NCBI GenBank assembly: GCA_902794095.1
Contig: CADBFZ010000001.1
Location: forward strand, 62,001 to 126,000
Length of the DNA: 64,000 nt
Direction: 5' to 3'
Origin: an uncultured Lachnospiraceae bacterium
Lineage (GTDB): Bacteria > Bacillota > Clostridia > Lachnospirales > Lachnospiraceae
Shown here piece after piece: positions 9,176 through 16,512 of this stretch. The notes beneath the pieces are model-generated. The model did no database searches and was not told the DNA's origin. It worked only from the letters and a program-made list of their open reading frames with translations. Numbering within the stretch: the stretch's first letter is position 1; each line of letters opens with the position of its first letter. The position numbers and the translations under genes are program-made.

Positions 9176-9196
9176 CGTACGAAAGTTGAGTTTTAT

Positions 9197-9790
9197 ATGA
9201 ACAAGCGCCTTAAATTTTTAGGTTTGGATGTTTTCTTTTCGATTGCGTTAGTGATCATAGCGGTTTTATGTTCGCTTATCCAATGTATCGGTCTTAAGCC
9301 GACTGCCGAGAGCCTGCTGCTTGATCCTATTTTTATCGATATGAAATACAACGGTTTTGCATATGCCGTCGGAATCCTTATATATGCAGGCTGTCTGGTA
9401 TATTATTTTCGGTGGTTCCTGAAGCTGAAATATTCCGATTACCCTTTGAGACGAGCAAGCGTTGTGATCATGCATTTTATGATCTCATTCGTATTTTGCT
9501 TCGCCATGGTTATAGCGCTGGTTTTTGCTTCCCTTTTGCTGATCGGATTAAATAAAAACCTTGTTCCCGAATTTCTTACCTTTATCACTGTTTTTGTCTG
9601 GCCCATAGCAACATTTCTTCTTATGAATGCCGGTTTGGTTCATTTCCTGGTAAGAACCAGAAAAGAAAAAGAAGAGCCTGAAGAGGATGATGCGCCTTCA
9701 AAGACCAAAAAGCCGGATAACAAGAAGAACAACAACGGTAAGAACAATAATAAGAACAACAATAAAAACGGAAAAACTAAGAAAAAATAA
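9197..9790 (+). CDS. Four-helix membrane protein with Lys/Asn-rich tail, function unknown
   Basis: I recognise no family. The 197-residue protein shows four likely membrane helices (about residues 10-30, 53-73, 88-115 and 124-150). It ends in a cytoplasmic tail: an acidic patch (EKEEPEEDD) followed by about 35 residues made almost only of Lys and Asn. The tail DNA is low-complexity AAC/AAT/AAA repeats that could vary in length by slippage. It lies 21 bases after ilvA without an obvious promoter and ends at a palindrome. Confidence 0.7.
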   Translation: MNKRLKFLGLDVFFSIALVIIAVLCSLIQCIGLKPTAESLLLDPIFIDMKYNGFAYAVGILIYAGCLVYYFRWFLKLKYSDYPLRRASVVIMHFMISFVFCFAMVIALVFASLLLIGLNKNLVPEFLTFITVFVWPIATFLLMNAGLVHFLVRTRKEKEEPEEDDAPSKTKKPDNKKNNNGKNNNKNNNKNGKTKKK

Positions 9791-9797
9791 AACTTTG

Positions 9798-9827
9798 CAA
9801 GTGTCAAGTAAAATTGCTTGACACTTG
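9798..9827 (+). terminator. Perfect 11-base palindrome: terminator and/or operator
   Basis: CAAGTGTCAAG, an eight-base loop and CTTGACACTTG are followed by a T-rich stretch, so it can end the upstream transcript. The right arm also contains the TTGACA -35 box of the next promoter, so it could equally be a repressor site. Confidence 0.65.
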
Positions 9828-9846
9828 TTTTGGTTTGTAATATTAT
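9818..9846 (+). promoter_or_regulatory. Strong promoter of the ylxM-ffh operon
   Basis: TTGACA, exactly 17 bases and TATTAT match the sigma-A consensus at 11 of 12 positions. It lies 36 bases before the ylxM start codon. The -35 box is embedded in the right arm of the preceding palindrome. Confidence 0.8.
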
Positions 9847-9881
9847 ACGTAAGGTGCGCAAAAAGCGTATGAAGGTGCATT

Positions 9882-10220
9882 ATGGACAAAATCCTTGAAC
9901 AATCACTTCTGTATGATTTTTACGGCGAGCTCCTTAGCGAGCACAGAAGAAAGATTTATGAAGCTTCGTTATTTGAAGATCTGTCTCTGGGAGAAATAGC
10001 GGAGACTGAGGGAATATCAAGACAGGCAGTTCATGACGCATTAAGACATTGCGATAAAGCACTGAATGAATACGAATCCAAACTTCATCTGGTGGAAAGG
10101 TTCCTCAAGATGAAGGGTGAGATCGAAGAAATCAAGAAGCTTTCCGTTTCGGAAGGCGATGATGCAGAGAAACTTAAGGAAATAAGCCGCATTGCGGATA
10201 CCATAATCGGAGAACTTTAA
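9882..10220 (+). CDS. ylxM: YlxM-family putative DNA-binding protein (UPF0122)
   Basis: The 112-residue protein is the small helix-turn-helix protein encoded before ffh in most Firmicutes and linked to the SRP pathway. The HTH resembles sigma-70 region 4: LSLGEIAETEGISRQAVHDA at about residues 32-51, followed by a charged helical C-terminus. The final A of its TAA is the first base of the ffh ATG, so the two are coupled. The role in SRP control is known only loosely for the family. Confidence 0.92.
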   Translation: MDKILEQSLLYDFYGELLSEHRRKIYEASLFEDLSLGEIAETEGISRQAVHDALRHCDKALNEYESKLHLVERFLKMKGEIEEIKKLSVSEGDDAEKLKEISRIADTIIGEL

Positions 10221-11599
10221 TGGCTTTTGAAGGACTCAGCGAAAAACTGCAAAATGCATTTAAGAATCTCCGCGGTAAAGGAAAACTTACCGAAGACGAC
10301 GTAAAAGAAGCTCTCAAAGAAGTCAAGATGGCTCTCCTTGAGGCCGATGTTAACTTCAAAGTCGTTAAGAGTTTTGTAAAGACCGTAGAAGAGAAATGCA
10401 TCGGATCAGAAGTATTAAACGGACTTAATCCCTCACAGACAGTCATCAAGATTGTTAATGATGAACTTACATCCCTTATGGGAAGCGAGACCACGGAAGT
10501 TGCTTTCCGCCCGGGTAAAGAGATCACCGTCATTATGATGGCAGGTCTTCAGGGTGCAGGTAAGACCACCGCATCCGCCAAGATGGCAGGTCAGTTCATC
10601 AAGAAGGGTAAGAAACCTTTGCTGGTAGCTTGTGACGTTTACAGACCCGCAGCTATCGAACAGCTCAAGGTTAACGGTGAGAAAGTCGGCGTAGAGGTTT
10701 TCGACATGGGAACCGATACTCCTCCTGCAGAGATTGCAACCAAAGCTTACGAAAAAGCTCAGAAGGAAAACTTCAATGTTGTAATCCTCGATACCGCAGG
10801 TCGACTTCACATAGATGAGGAGCTCATGAATGAGCTTAAAGAGATCAAAGCAAAGACCAATGTATTCCAGACAATACTTGTAGTCGATGCAATGACCGGT
10901 CAGAGTGCGGTAACCGTATCTCAGACGTTTGACGAACAGATCGGAATCGACGGCGTCATCTTATCCAAGCTTGACGGTGATACCAGAGGCGGTGCTGCGC
11001 TTTCAATCAAGGCTGTAACCGGTAAACCCATACTCTATGTGGGAATGGGTGAGAAGCTTACGGATCTTGAGCAGTTCTATCCCGACCGTATGGCATCCAG
11101 AATCCTCGGCATGGGTGATGTACTTACCCTTATCGAGAAGGCTCAGGCTTCGGTTACCACAACCGAAGAAGAAGGCCGCGGAATGATGAACCGCATGCAG
11201 AAGGGTAAGTTCGATTTTAACGATTACCTTGAGAGCATGAAACAGATGAAGAATATGGGAGGTCTTGCTTCAATCCTTTCCATGATGCCCGGACTCGGAA
11301 TGGGTTCAGCGGAACTTGAAGCTGCGATTGATGAAAGCAAGCTTAAGAGAACCGAGGCTATCATCTACTCGATGACACCCGAAGAAAGATCAAATCCAAA
11401 GATCCTTAATCCCAGAAGAAAATTCAGGATTGCAAAGGGAGCGGGACTTGATATCGCAGAGGTAAACAGATTCATCAAACAGTTCGAACAGAGCCAGAAG
11501 ATGATGAAGCAGATGTCCGGAATGGGCAAACGCGGAAAGGGAATGTTCCCCGGAATGGGTGGTTTCCCCGGCGGACGCAAAGGTTTTCCTTTTAAATAA
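10220..11599 (+). CDS. ffh: Signal recognition particle protein Ffh
   Basis: Ffh is the SRP GTPase that binds signal sequences and 4.5S/6S RNA. The 459-residue protein has the N domain, the G domain with P-loop GLQGAGKTT, DTAGRLH and SKLDGDTRGG, and a methionine-rich M domain ending in a Gly/Met/Lys tail (GKGMFPGMGGFPGG). Length and layout are typical. It pairs with FtsY, encoded 2.3 kb upstream. rpsP follows after 70 bases. Confidence 0.98.
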   Translation: MAFEGLSEKLQNAFKNLRGKGKLTEDDVKEALKEVKMALLEADVNFKVVKSFVKTVEEKCIGSEVLNGLNPSQTVIKIVNDELTSLMGSETTEVAFRPGKEITVIMMAGLQGAGKTTASAKMAGQFIKKGKKPLLVACDVYRPAAIEQLKVNGEKVGVEVFDMGTDTPPAEIATKAYEKAQKENFNVVILDTAGRLHIDEELMNELKEIKAKTNVFQTILVVDAMTGQSAVTVSQTFDEQIGIDGVILSKLDGDTRGGAALSIKAVTGKPILYVGMGEKLTDLEQFYPDRMASRILGMGDVLTLIEKAQASVTTTEEEGRGMMNRMQKGKFDFNDYLESMKQMKNMGGLASILSMMPGLGMGSAELEAAIDESKLKRTEAIIYSMTPEERSNPKILNPRRKFRIAKGAGLDIAEVNRFIKQFEQSQKMMKQMSGMGKRGKGMFPGMGGFPGGRKGFPFK

Positions 11600-11669
11600 T
11601 TTAGTTTGAATCCGGAATGATCCGTTTTCATATATAAACACGTTAATTAATTTTTGGAGGAATTTTAAA

Positions 11670-11915
11670 ATGGCAGTAAAGATCAGACTTAGAAGAATCG
11701 GAGAGAAGAAGGCTCCTTTTTATCGCATCATCGTTGCAGATTCAAGAAGCCCCAGAAACGGAAGATTTATCGATGAGATCGGAACCTATGATCCTTCCAA
11801 GGATCCCAGCGAGTTCCATATCGATGAAGAGGCAGCTAAGAAGTGGATTGCAAACGGCGCTCAGCCTACCGAAGTTGTCGGCAAGCTTTTCAAGGTAGCA
11901 GGCATCATTAAATAA
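11670..11915 (+). CDS. rpsP: 30S ribosomal protein S16
   Basis: The 81-residue basic protein begins [19 protein letters not shown], the highly conserved S16 N-terminus, and belongs to the small-subunit body. A strong GGAGG site precedes it. The position between ffh and khpA-rimM-trmD-rplS is the conserved bacterial order. Confidence 0.98.
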   Translation: MAVKIRLRRIGEKKAPFYRIIVADSRSPRNGRFIDEIGTYDPSKDPSEFHIDEEAAKKWIANGAQPTEVVGKLFKVAGIIK

Positions 11916-11942
11916 TCTTGCATTTTGATCTTAGGAGGCCTT

Positions 11943-12173
11943 ATGAAAGAACTCGTTGAAGTTATTGCAAAGGCTCTCGTAGAACATCCCGAAGAGGTTG
12001 TCGTAACAGAAACCAAGGAAGGCAATGATTATGTTGTCAAGCTCTGTGTAGCTTCATCCGACATGGGTAAAGTTATCGGTAAGCAGGGAAGGATAGCAAA
12101 GTCGATCCGTTCCGTAGTAAAAGCAGCGGCATCAAGGGAAAATGCAAGAGCCGATGTTGAAATAACCGACTAA
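11943..12173 (+). CDS. khpA: KH-domain RNA-binding protein KhpA (YlqC)
   Basis: The 76-residue single KH domain protein binds RNA and, in related Firmicutes, works with KhpB/Jag in control of cell elongation. The GxxG loop is GKQG in the motif KVIGKQGRIAKSIR. I chose the ATG at 11943 because it follows AGGAGG; a TTG 18 bases earlier gives an unlikely extension. A strong terminator-like hairpin begins eight bases after its stop. Confidence 0.93.
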   Translation: MKELVEVIAKALVEHPEEVVVTETKEGNDYVVKLCVASSDMGKVIGKQGRIAKSIRSVVKAAASRENARADVEITD

Positions 12174-12180
12174 AAATCGA

Positions 12181-12213
12181 ACGGACCGCCGCTTAAGGTG
12201 GTCCGTATTTTTA
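12181..12213 (+). terminator. Terminator-like hairpin inside the rpsP-trmD gene string
   Basis: ACGGACCGCC (12181-12190) pairs with GGTGGTCCGT (12197-12206), 10 base pairs with one G-U, around a six-base loop; ATTTTTT follows. This should end much of the transcript between khpA and rimM, and no convincing promoter for rimM is seen after it. Confidence 0.75.
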
Positions 12214-12226
12214 AATCAGTTTGCAT

Positions 12227-12736
12227 ATGAAAAAATATCTTAAAGCAGGAACAATTACACAGCCTTTTGGAATCAAGGGCGAAACCAAGGTATATCCTCA
12301 CACCGATGATCCCGCAATCTTTAAGAAGATTAAAAAGGTCTTCATGGAAAAGAACGGCACCTATGAGGAGTACGAGCTGGAGAGTGCCAGAATGGCTCTT
12401 CCTCTTGTTATCCTCAAACTTAAAGGTATTGATACTCCCGAGGATATTCGCGCCTACAGACAAAGGGATATCTATATTCTCAGGGAAGATGCATCACCTC
12501 TTGCCGAGGGCGAGTATTATTTTGCGGATATTATCGGAATGGAAGTAGAGGATGATACCGGGGTTAATCGCGGTAAGATCACCGATATTCTTCAGACCGG
12601 TGCAAATGATGTTTATGAGATTACCGCTGAAGACGGAACTTCCTTTTTGCTTCCTGCGATAAAGGATTGTATCATTAAGGTCGATACCGAAGAAAACAAA
12701 ATGCTTATTCATATCCTGGAGGGCTTACTGGATTGA
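12227..12736 (+). CDS. rimM: Ribosome maturation factor RimM
   Basis: RimM helps mature the 30S head and binds S19. The 169-residue protein has the N-terminal barrel with AGTITQPFGIKGETKV at about residues 6-21, and the C-terminal PRC-barrel part (GEYYFADIIGMEV). I use the ATG at 12227; a TTG six bases earlier is possible, and neither has a normal ribosome site nearby, so expression may be low or coupled. Its stop overlaps the TTG start of trmD by four bases. Confidence 0.92.
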   Translation: MKKYLKAGTITQPFGIKGETKVYPHTDDPAIFKKIKKVFMEKNGTYEEYELESARMALPLVILKLKGIDTPEDIRAYRQRDIYILREDASPLAEGEYYFADIIGMEVEDDTGVNRGKITDILQTGANDVYEITAEDGTSFLLPAIKDCIIKVDTEENKMLIHILEGLLD

Positions 12737-13938
12737 TCTTTAAAGTACTTACTCTTTTTCCCGAGATGATCTCGTCGGTAATGGAAACCGGCATTATCGG
12801 GAGAGCTGTTAAAAATGAAACCATATCATTCCAAACCGTTAATATCCGTGATTTTGCGGATAATAACAGAGCCCAGGTGGATGATTATCCTTACGGCGGC
12901 GGGGCAGGTCAGGTTATTCAGGCACAGCCCGTATTTGATGCTTTTAAGTCGGTCGTTCCCAATTCGGATGACGGCGTAAAGAGAAGAGTTATTTACCTCT
13001 CACCCCAGGGCAGAAAATTTGACCAGAGAATGGCCAAGGAATTTGCCGGTGATGAGGAACTTGTCTTCTTATGCGGTCACTACGAAGGCGTGGATGAGAG
13101 AGTTCTTGAAGAGATTGTTACCGATTTTGTCTCTGCAGGCGATTATATCCTTACGGGCGGTGAACTTCCCGCACTTATGGTTATGGACGCCGTATCAAGA
13201 CTTCTTCCGGGCGTTCTCGGAAACGATTCGTCCCCTGATATAGAATCTTTCTACAGGGACCTTCTTGAGTATCCTCAATATACCAGACCCGAAAACTGGC
13301 ACGATAAGGAAGTGCCAGCGGTTCTGTTAACGGGTAATCATAAGGATATCGAAGACTGGCGACTTGAAAAGTCCATCGAAAGGACTCAGAGAAACAGAGC
13401 AGACCTCTTTAGGATCTATACCGAAAAGACCGCCCTGGTCAATAAGATGAAGAAAGCCAAGATACAGAATATCCCTGCATCCGAAGCGCTTTCTTTTGAC
13501 GACACGGATATAATCTTTTCCGGTAATTCCTATTACCTGCTTTATGATAATGACGCCAAGACCTTTTATACAGGATGCTTTGAAAAAAAGAACCTTTTGA
13601 TCGACGGTTACGAGTCCAGAGTCGTAAATAACGAGATCAAAAAGCATGCAAAGCCCGGAGATAAATGCGTTCAGCTGAATCTTCCGGATATTATCACGGA
13701 TAAGGACTATAAGGACGGATATCTGCTCGTATTTACCGAGAGAAATCCGTTATCCACCCAGAGGGTCAAGGAATTCGGCGAATTCGGCCAGTATCTTAAA
13801 GAAAACGTCGCAAAAGCCCTTCTTTTGGGCAAAACCTATTATGTATTCGTAGAGGCCAAGGACAAGGAGCATGCCCAGATGGCCAAGGGAATGGGCTTTT
13901 ATATGTCCTATATCAAGATCAAGGTCTTCAGAAAATAG
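12733..13938 (+). CDS. trmD: tRNA (guanine-37-N1)-methyltransferase TrmD with extra C-terminal domain
   Basis: TrmD makes m1G37 in tRNAs, which prevents frameshifting. Residues 1-240 form a complete TrmD: knot motifs YLSPQGRKFDQ, CGHYEGVDERV and GDYILTGGELPA are all present. The protein runs on to 401 residues, about 160 more than a usual TrmD. The extension (IPASEALSF... to IKVFRK) has mixed alpha/beta character and I do not recognise it. The start is TTG, overlapping the rimM stop as TTGA, which implies coupled translation. No frameshift is visible. Confidence 0.93.
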   Translation: MIFKVLTLFPEMISSVMETGIIGRAVKNETISFQTVNIRDFADNNRAQVDDYPYGGGAGQVIQAQPVFDAFKSVVPNSDDGVKRRVIYLSPQGRKFDQRMAKEFAGDEELVFLCGHYEGVDERVLEEIVTDFVSAGDYILTGGELPALMVMDAVSRLLPGVLGNDSSPDIESFYRDLLEYPQYTRPENWHDKEVPAVLLTGNHKDIEDWRLEKSIERTQRNRADLFRIYTEKTALVNKMKKAKIQNIPASEALSFDDTDIIFSGNSYYLLYDNDAKTFYTGCFEKKNLLIDGYESRVVNNEIKKHAKPGDKCVQLNLPDIITDKDYKDGYLLVFTERNPLSTQRVKEFGEFGQYLKENVAKALLLGKTYYVFVEAKDKEHAQMAKGMGFYMSYIKIKVFRK

Positions 13939-13958
13939 TGTACTTTTGAAGAAAAAAC

Positions 13959-13987
13959 TTGCATTTTGCATTGCATTATGTTAAATT
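13959..13987 (+). promoter_or_regulatory. Probable promoter of rplS
   Basis: TTGCAT, 17 bases and TAAATT. The predicted start, near 13994, falls at the beginning of the L19 leader structure, which supports the call. Confidence 0.55.
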
Positions 13988-13990
13988 ACC

Positions 13991-14059
13991 AATGTTGCGT
14001 TAAAAAGGTGGTCCGCTGTTACCCATTAGAGGTATTAAGAACATCCTTTCGAAAAGGAG
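13991..14059 (+). promoter_or_regulatory. L19-type ribosomal protein leader
   Basis: The 5' leader of rplS has the pattern I recall for the Firmicutes L19 leader: TGTTGCG, TGGTCCGCTGTT, a small hairpin (TACC/GGTA) and AAGAACATC. ATGTT (13992-13996) pairs with AACAT (14040-14044) to close it. Next, CCTTT (14045-14049) can pair with AAAGG (14053-14057) and hide the ribosome site AAAGGAG. Feedback by L19 is known for the family but inferred here. Confidence 0.6.
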
Positions 14060-14065
14060 TAGAAT

Positions 14066-14413
14066 ATGTCAGACATTATTAAGGAAATTGAAAAAGAGCA
14101 GCTCAAGAGCGAAGTTCCCGAGTTTAACGTAGGTGATACCGTTAAGGTTCACAACCGTATCGTAGAGGGCGAGAAGTCCAGAATTCAGATCTTCGAGGGA
14201 ACCGTTATCAAGAGACAGAATGGTTCTAACCGTGAGACCTTTACCGTTCGTAAGATTTCAAACGGCGTAGGCGTAGAGAAGACCTGGCCCCTTCATTCTC
14301 CTAATGTTGAGAAGATTGAGATCGTTAGAAAAGGTAAGGTTAGAAGAGCTAAGCTTAACTACCTTAGAGACAGAGTCGGTAAGGCTGCTAAGGTTAAGGA
14401 AGCTGTTAAGTAA
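14066..14413 (+). CDS. rplS: 50S ribosomal protein L19
   Basis: The 115-residue protein sits at the 30S-50S interface. Typical segments are [26 protein letters not shown] and the C-terminal [11 protein letters not shown]. It has its own promoter and leader and is followed by a strong terminator, so it is a separate unit within the conserved trmD-rplS order. Confidence 0.98.
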   Translation: MSDIIKEIEKEQLKSEVPEFNVGDTVKVHNRIVEGEKSRIQIFEGTVIKRQNGSNRETFTVRKISNGVGVEKTWPLHSPNVEKIEIVRKGKVRRAKLNYLRDRVGKAAKVKEAVK

Positions 14414-14430
14414 TTTGATCTGTTTTTATG

Positions 14431-14462
14431 ATAACCGGTGCTTATGCACCGGTTATTTTTTG
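14431..14462 (+). terminator. Rho-independent terminator after rplS
   Basis: ATAACCGGTGC and GCACCGGTTAT form an 11-base perfect stem with loop TTAT and a T run. Confidence 0.92.
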
Positions 14463-14491
14463 TGGTCTAAAAGCCTTAAAAATGCTATAAT
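14463..14491 (+). promoter_or_regulatory. Extended -10 promoter for the lepB-rbgA-rnhB operon
   Basis: TGCTATAAT is an extended -10 element. The -35 at 17 bases (TGGTCT) is weak, as is common with extended -10 promoters. It follows the rplS terminator directly and precedes the first lepB start by 37 bases. Confidence 0.6.
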
Positions 14492-14527
14492 ATTTTAAGG
14501 TATGCGTATATATAGAACGGTATATAA

Positions 14528-15103
14528 ATGAAGCAGGACGGATATTATTTTTATAAGAAAAGAAAGAGATTTTCGGACGATCTTGTACACGAAGTGATTC
14601 ACTGGATCCTGGGAGTTTTTATCAGTGTTATTTTGGCGCTCGTTTTGGTCTATTTTCTGGGAGTGAGCTTCGTTGTATCCGGAGATTCCATGTCCCCCGG
14701 GCTGGTGGACGGACAAAAGGTCCTGGTAAACGGGCTTATTTATAAATTTACTCAGCCCAAGCCCGGTGATGTGGTCGTATTTCTCCCCAATGGAAACAGT
14801 AATCTGAATTATTACGTCAAAACGGTGGTTGCCGTACCCGGAGACCGTGTATATGTAGCTGATGGCAATCTGTACGTTAATGACGTTGTATCCGAAGTTG
14901 TAAAAGGCAGAATAGTCGATCCCGGAATTCTCGCCAATGAGATAACCATTGCTCAGGGAACGTATTTCGTTATGAGTGATGATGTATCGGATTCCGATGA
15001 CTCCAGAAATGCGAATATCGGCCCGGTTGAGAACAGATATATAGAAGGTAAGGTTTGGTTTGCATTTGCGAAGGATGACTCGAAAATGCACTTGGTAGAT
15101 TAA
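14528..15103 (+). CDS. lepB: Signal peptidase I (first copy)
   Basis: This membrane serine protease removes signal peptides outside the membrane. The 191-residue protein has one N-terminal anchor (about 25-47), catalytic S54 in SGDSMSP and catalytic K98 in YVKTVVAVPGD. The usual box LGDNRxxSxDSR is degenerate here (MSDDVSDSDDSR), so its specificity may differ from the second copy at 15958. The stop is immediately followed by the rbgA ATG. Confidence 0.9.
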   Translation: MKQDGYYFYKKRKRFSDDLVHEVIHWILGVFISVILALVLVYFLGVSFVVSGDSMSPGLVDGQKVLVNGLIYKFTQPKPGDVVVFLPNGNSNLNYYVKTVVAVPGDRVYVADGNLYVNDVVSEVVKGRIVDPGILANEITIAQGTYFVMSDDVSDSDDSRNANIGPVENRYIEGKVWFAFAKDDSKMHLVD

Positions 15104-15958
15104 ATGGCAGGTAATGATTACGGCTGGTATCCCGGCCACATGACAAAATCAATAAGAGCTATACGCGGAGAACTCGGTCTGGTAGATCTGTGCATCGAAG
15201 TGATCGATGCCAGGATTCCTCTTTCCAGCAGAAATCCCGATATTGACGAATTGGCCAAGGATAAGTTCAGGCTGATCATATTAAATAAGTCCGATCTGGC
15301 GGATGATAAGAAAAGTACTGCATGGGCTGAGTATTTCAAATCAATCGGAATTGAGACACTTCAGCTTTGCGCCAAAGAAAGAAAAGCTTCCGATCTTGTA
15401 AAAAAGGCTGCTTTAAACGTTTGTAAGGAAAAGATCGAAAGAGATAAAAAGCGCGGTATTTTAAACAGGCCCATAAGAGCCATGGTGTGCGGTATACCCA
15501 ATGTAGGTAAATCCACCCTTATCAATACGATAACGGGTAAATCCAAGGCACAGACGGGTAATAAGCCCGGTGTTACCAGGAGCAATCAGTGGGTTAAAAC
15601 AAACGCCGGAATAGACCTTCTTGATACTCCGGGACTTTTGTGGCCTAAATTTGAAGATAAGACCGTCGGTTTTAAGCTTGCAGCCATCGGCTCAGTTAAC
15701 GATCAGGTTATCAACACCGTGCAGCTTGCAGGTGAAGTCGTCCTTCTCATGAATGAACTTTACCCCGATCGTGTTATGGAAAAGTATGGAATAGACGATC
15801 TTACCAAGCCCGAAGAGGTATTTAAAGCTGCGGCTGCCAAGAACGGAATCCTGTTAAAGGGAGGCGAACCCGATATTCAAAGAGCAGCGGATCTTATACT
15901 TACAGACCTGAGGAGCGGAAAGCTCGGAAGGATCACATTAGAGGAGCCTTCTTTATAA
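15104..15958 (+). CDS. rbgA: Ribosome biogenesis GTPase RbgA (YlqF)
   Basis: RbgA acts late in 50S subunit assembly. The 284-residue GTPase has circularly permuted motifs: G4 (NKSD) near residue 67 comes before the P-loop GIPNVGKST and DTPG. A C-terminal RNA-binding helical region follows. Its place just after rplS and before rnhB is the Bacillus order; here it lies between two signal peptidase genes. It overlaps the next gene by one base. Confidence 0.96.
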   Translation: MAGNDYGWYPGHMTKSIRAIRGELGLVDLCIEVIDARIPLSSRNPDIDELAKDKFRLIILNKSDLADDKKSTAWAEYFKSIGIETLQLCAKERKASDLVKKAALNVCKEKIERDKKRGILNRPIRAMVCGIPNVGKSTLINTITGKSKAQTGNKPGVTRSNQWVKTNAGIDLLDTPGLLWPKFEDKTVGFKLAAIGSVNDQVINTVQLAGEVVLLMNELYPDRVMEKYGIDDLTKPEEVFKAAAAKNGILLKGGEPDIQRAADLILTDLRSGKLGRITLEEPSL

Positions 15959-16512
15959 TGGACAGAAAGAATAAAAATAAAGTACTTAAGGAATCGTTTA
16001 ACACTGCGGTCTATTTTCTGATCGTATTTGCACTTACCGCTTTTGTTCTAAAGTATGTCGGTCAAAGATCCGTTGTAGACGGTGATTCGATGTACGGAAC
16101 TCTCTATAACGGAGAGAGCGTATGGGTCAATAAATACAAATACAGATTCTCCGATCCCGAGAGATTCGATATTATCGTATTCCCTTACGAGTATCAGGCA
16201 GATACATATTTTATTAAGAGAATAATCGGACTTCCCGGTGAGACCGTTTATATCGATGAAGAAGGAAAGATCTATATAAATGGTGAAGTCCTTGAAGAAG
16301 ATTACGGTTATGAAGTTATCAGACCTGAAAACAGAGGTCTTGCTGCCGAGGAAATTGTGGTAGGTGAAAACGAATACTTTGTACTCGGCGACAATCGAAA
16401 CAATTCCATGGATTCCAGATATAACAATGTCGGTAACATATCCCGTGACAGGATAATCGGTAAAGCCGTATTCAGACTTTTCCCGCTTAAATCTTTCGGA
16501 GGTATTTACTGA
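15958..16512 (+). CDS. lepB: Signal peptidase I (second copy)
   Basis: The 184-residue protein has an N-terminal anchor (about 15-33), catalytic S44 in DGDSMYG, catalytic K87 in FIKRIIGLPGE and the intact box LGDNRNNSMDSR. This is the more canonical of the two copies 1.4 kb apart. It starts on the last base of the rbgA stop and its own stop overlaps the rnhB start. Confidence 0.95.
   Translation: MDRKNKNKVLKESFNTAVYFLIVFALTAFVLKYVGQRSVVDGDSMYGTLYNGESVWVNKYKYRFSDPERFDIIVFPYEYQADTYFIKRIIGLPGETVYIDEEGKIYINGEVLEEDYGYEVIRPENRGLAAEEIVVGENEYFVLGDNRNNSMDSRYNNVGNISRDRIIGKAVFRLFPLKSFGGIY

Noticed and set aside
12733-13938. A frameshift or readthrough joining trmD to a second gene
   Set aside because: The frame is continuous, with no start site or ribosome site near the domain junction and no stop remnant, so I treat it as one fused protein.
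12195-14015. Shared 11-mer AAGGTGGTCCG in the khpA-rimM terminator and the rplS leader
   Set aside because: In the rplS leader it belongs to the L19 leader core; in the terminator it is explained by the stem. A common regulator is not needed; probably coincidence.
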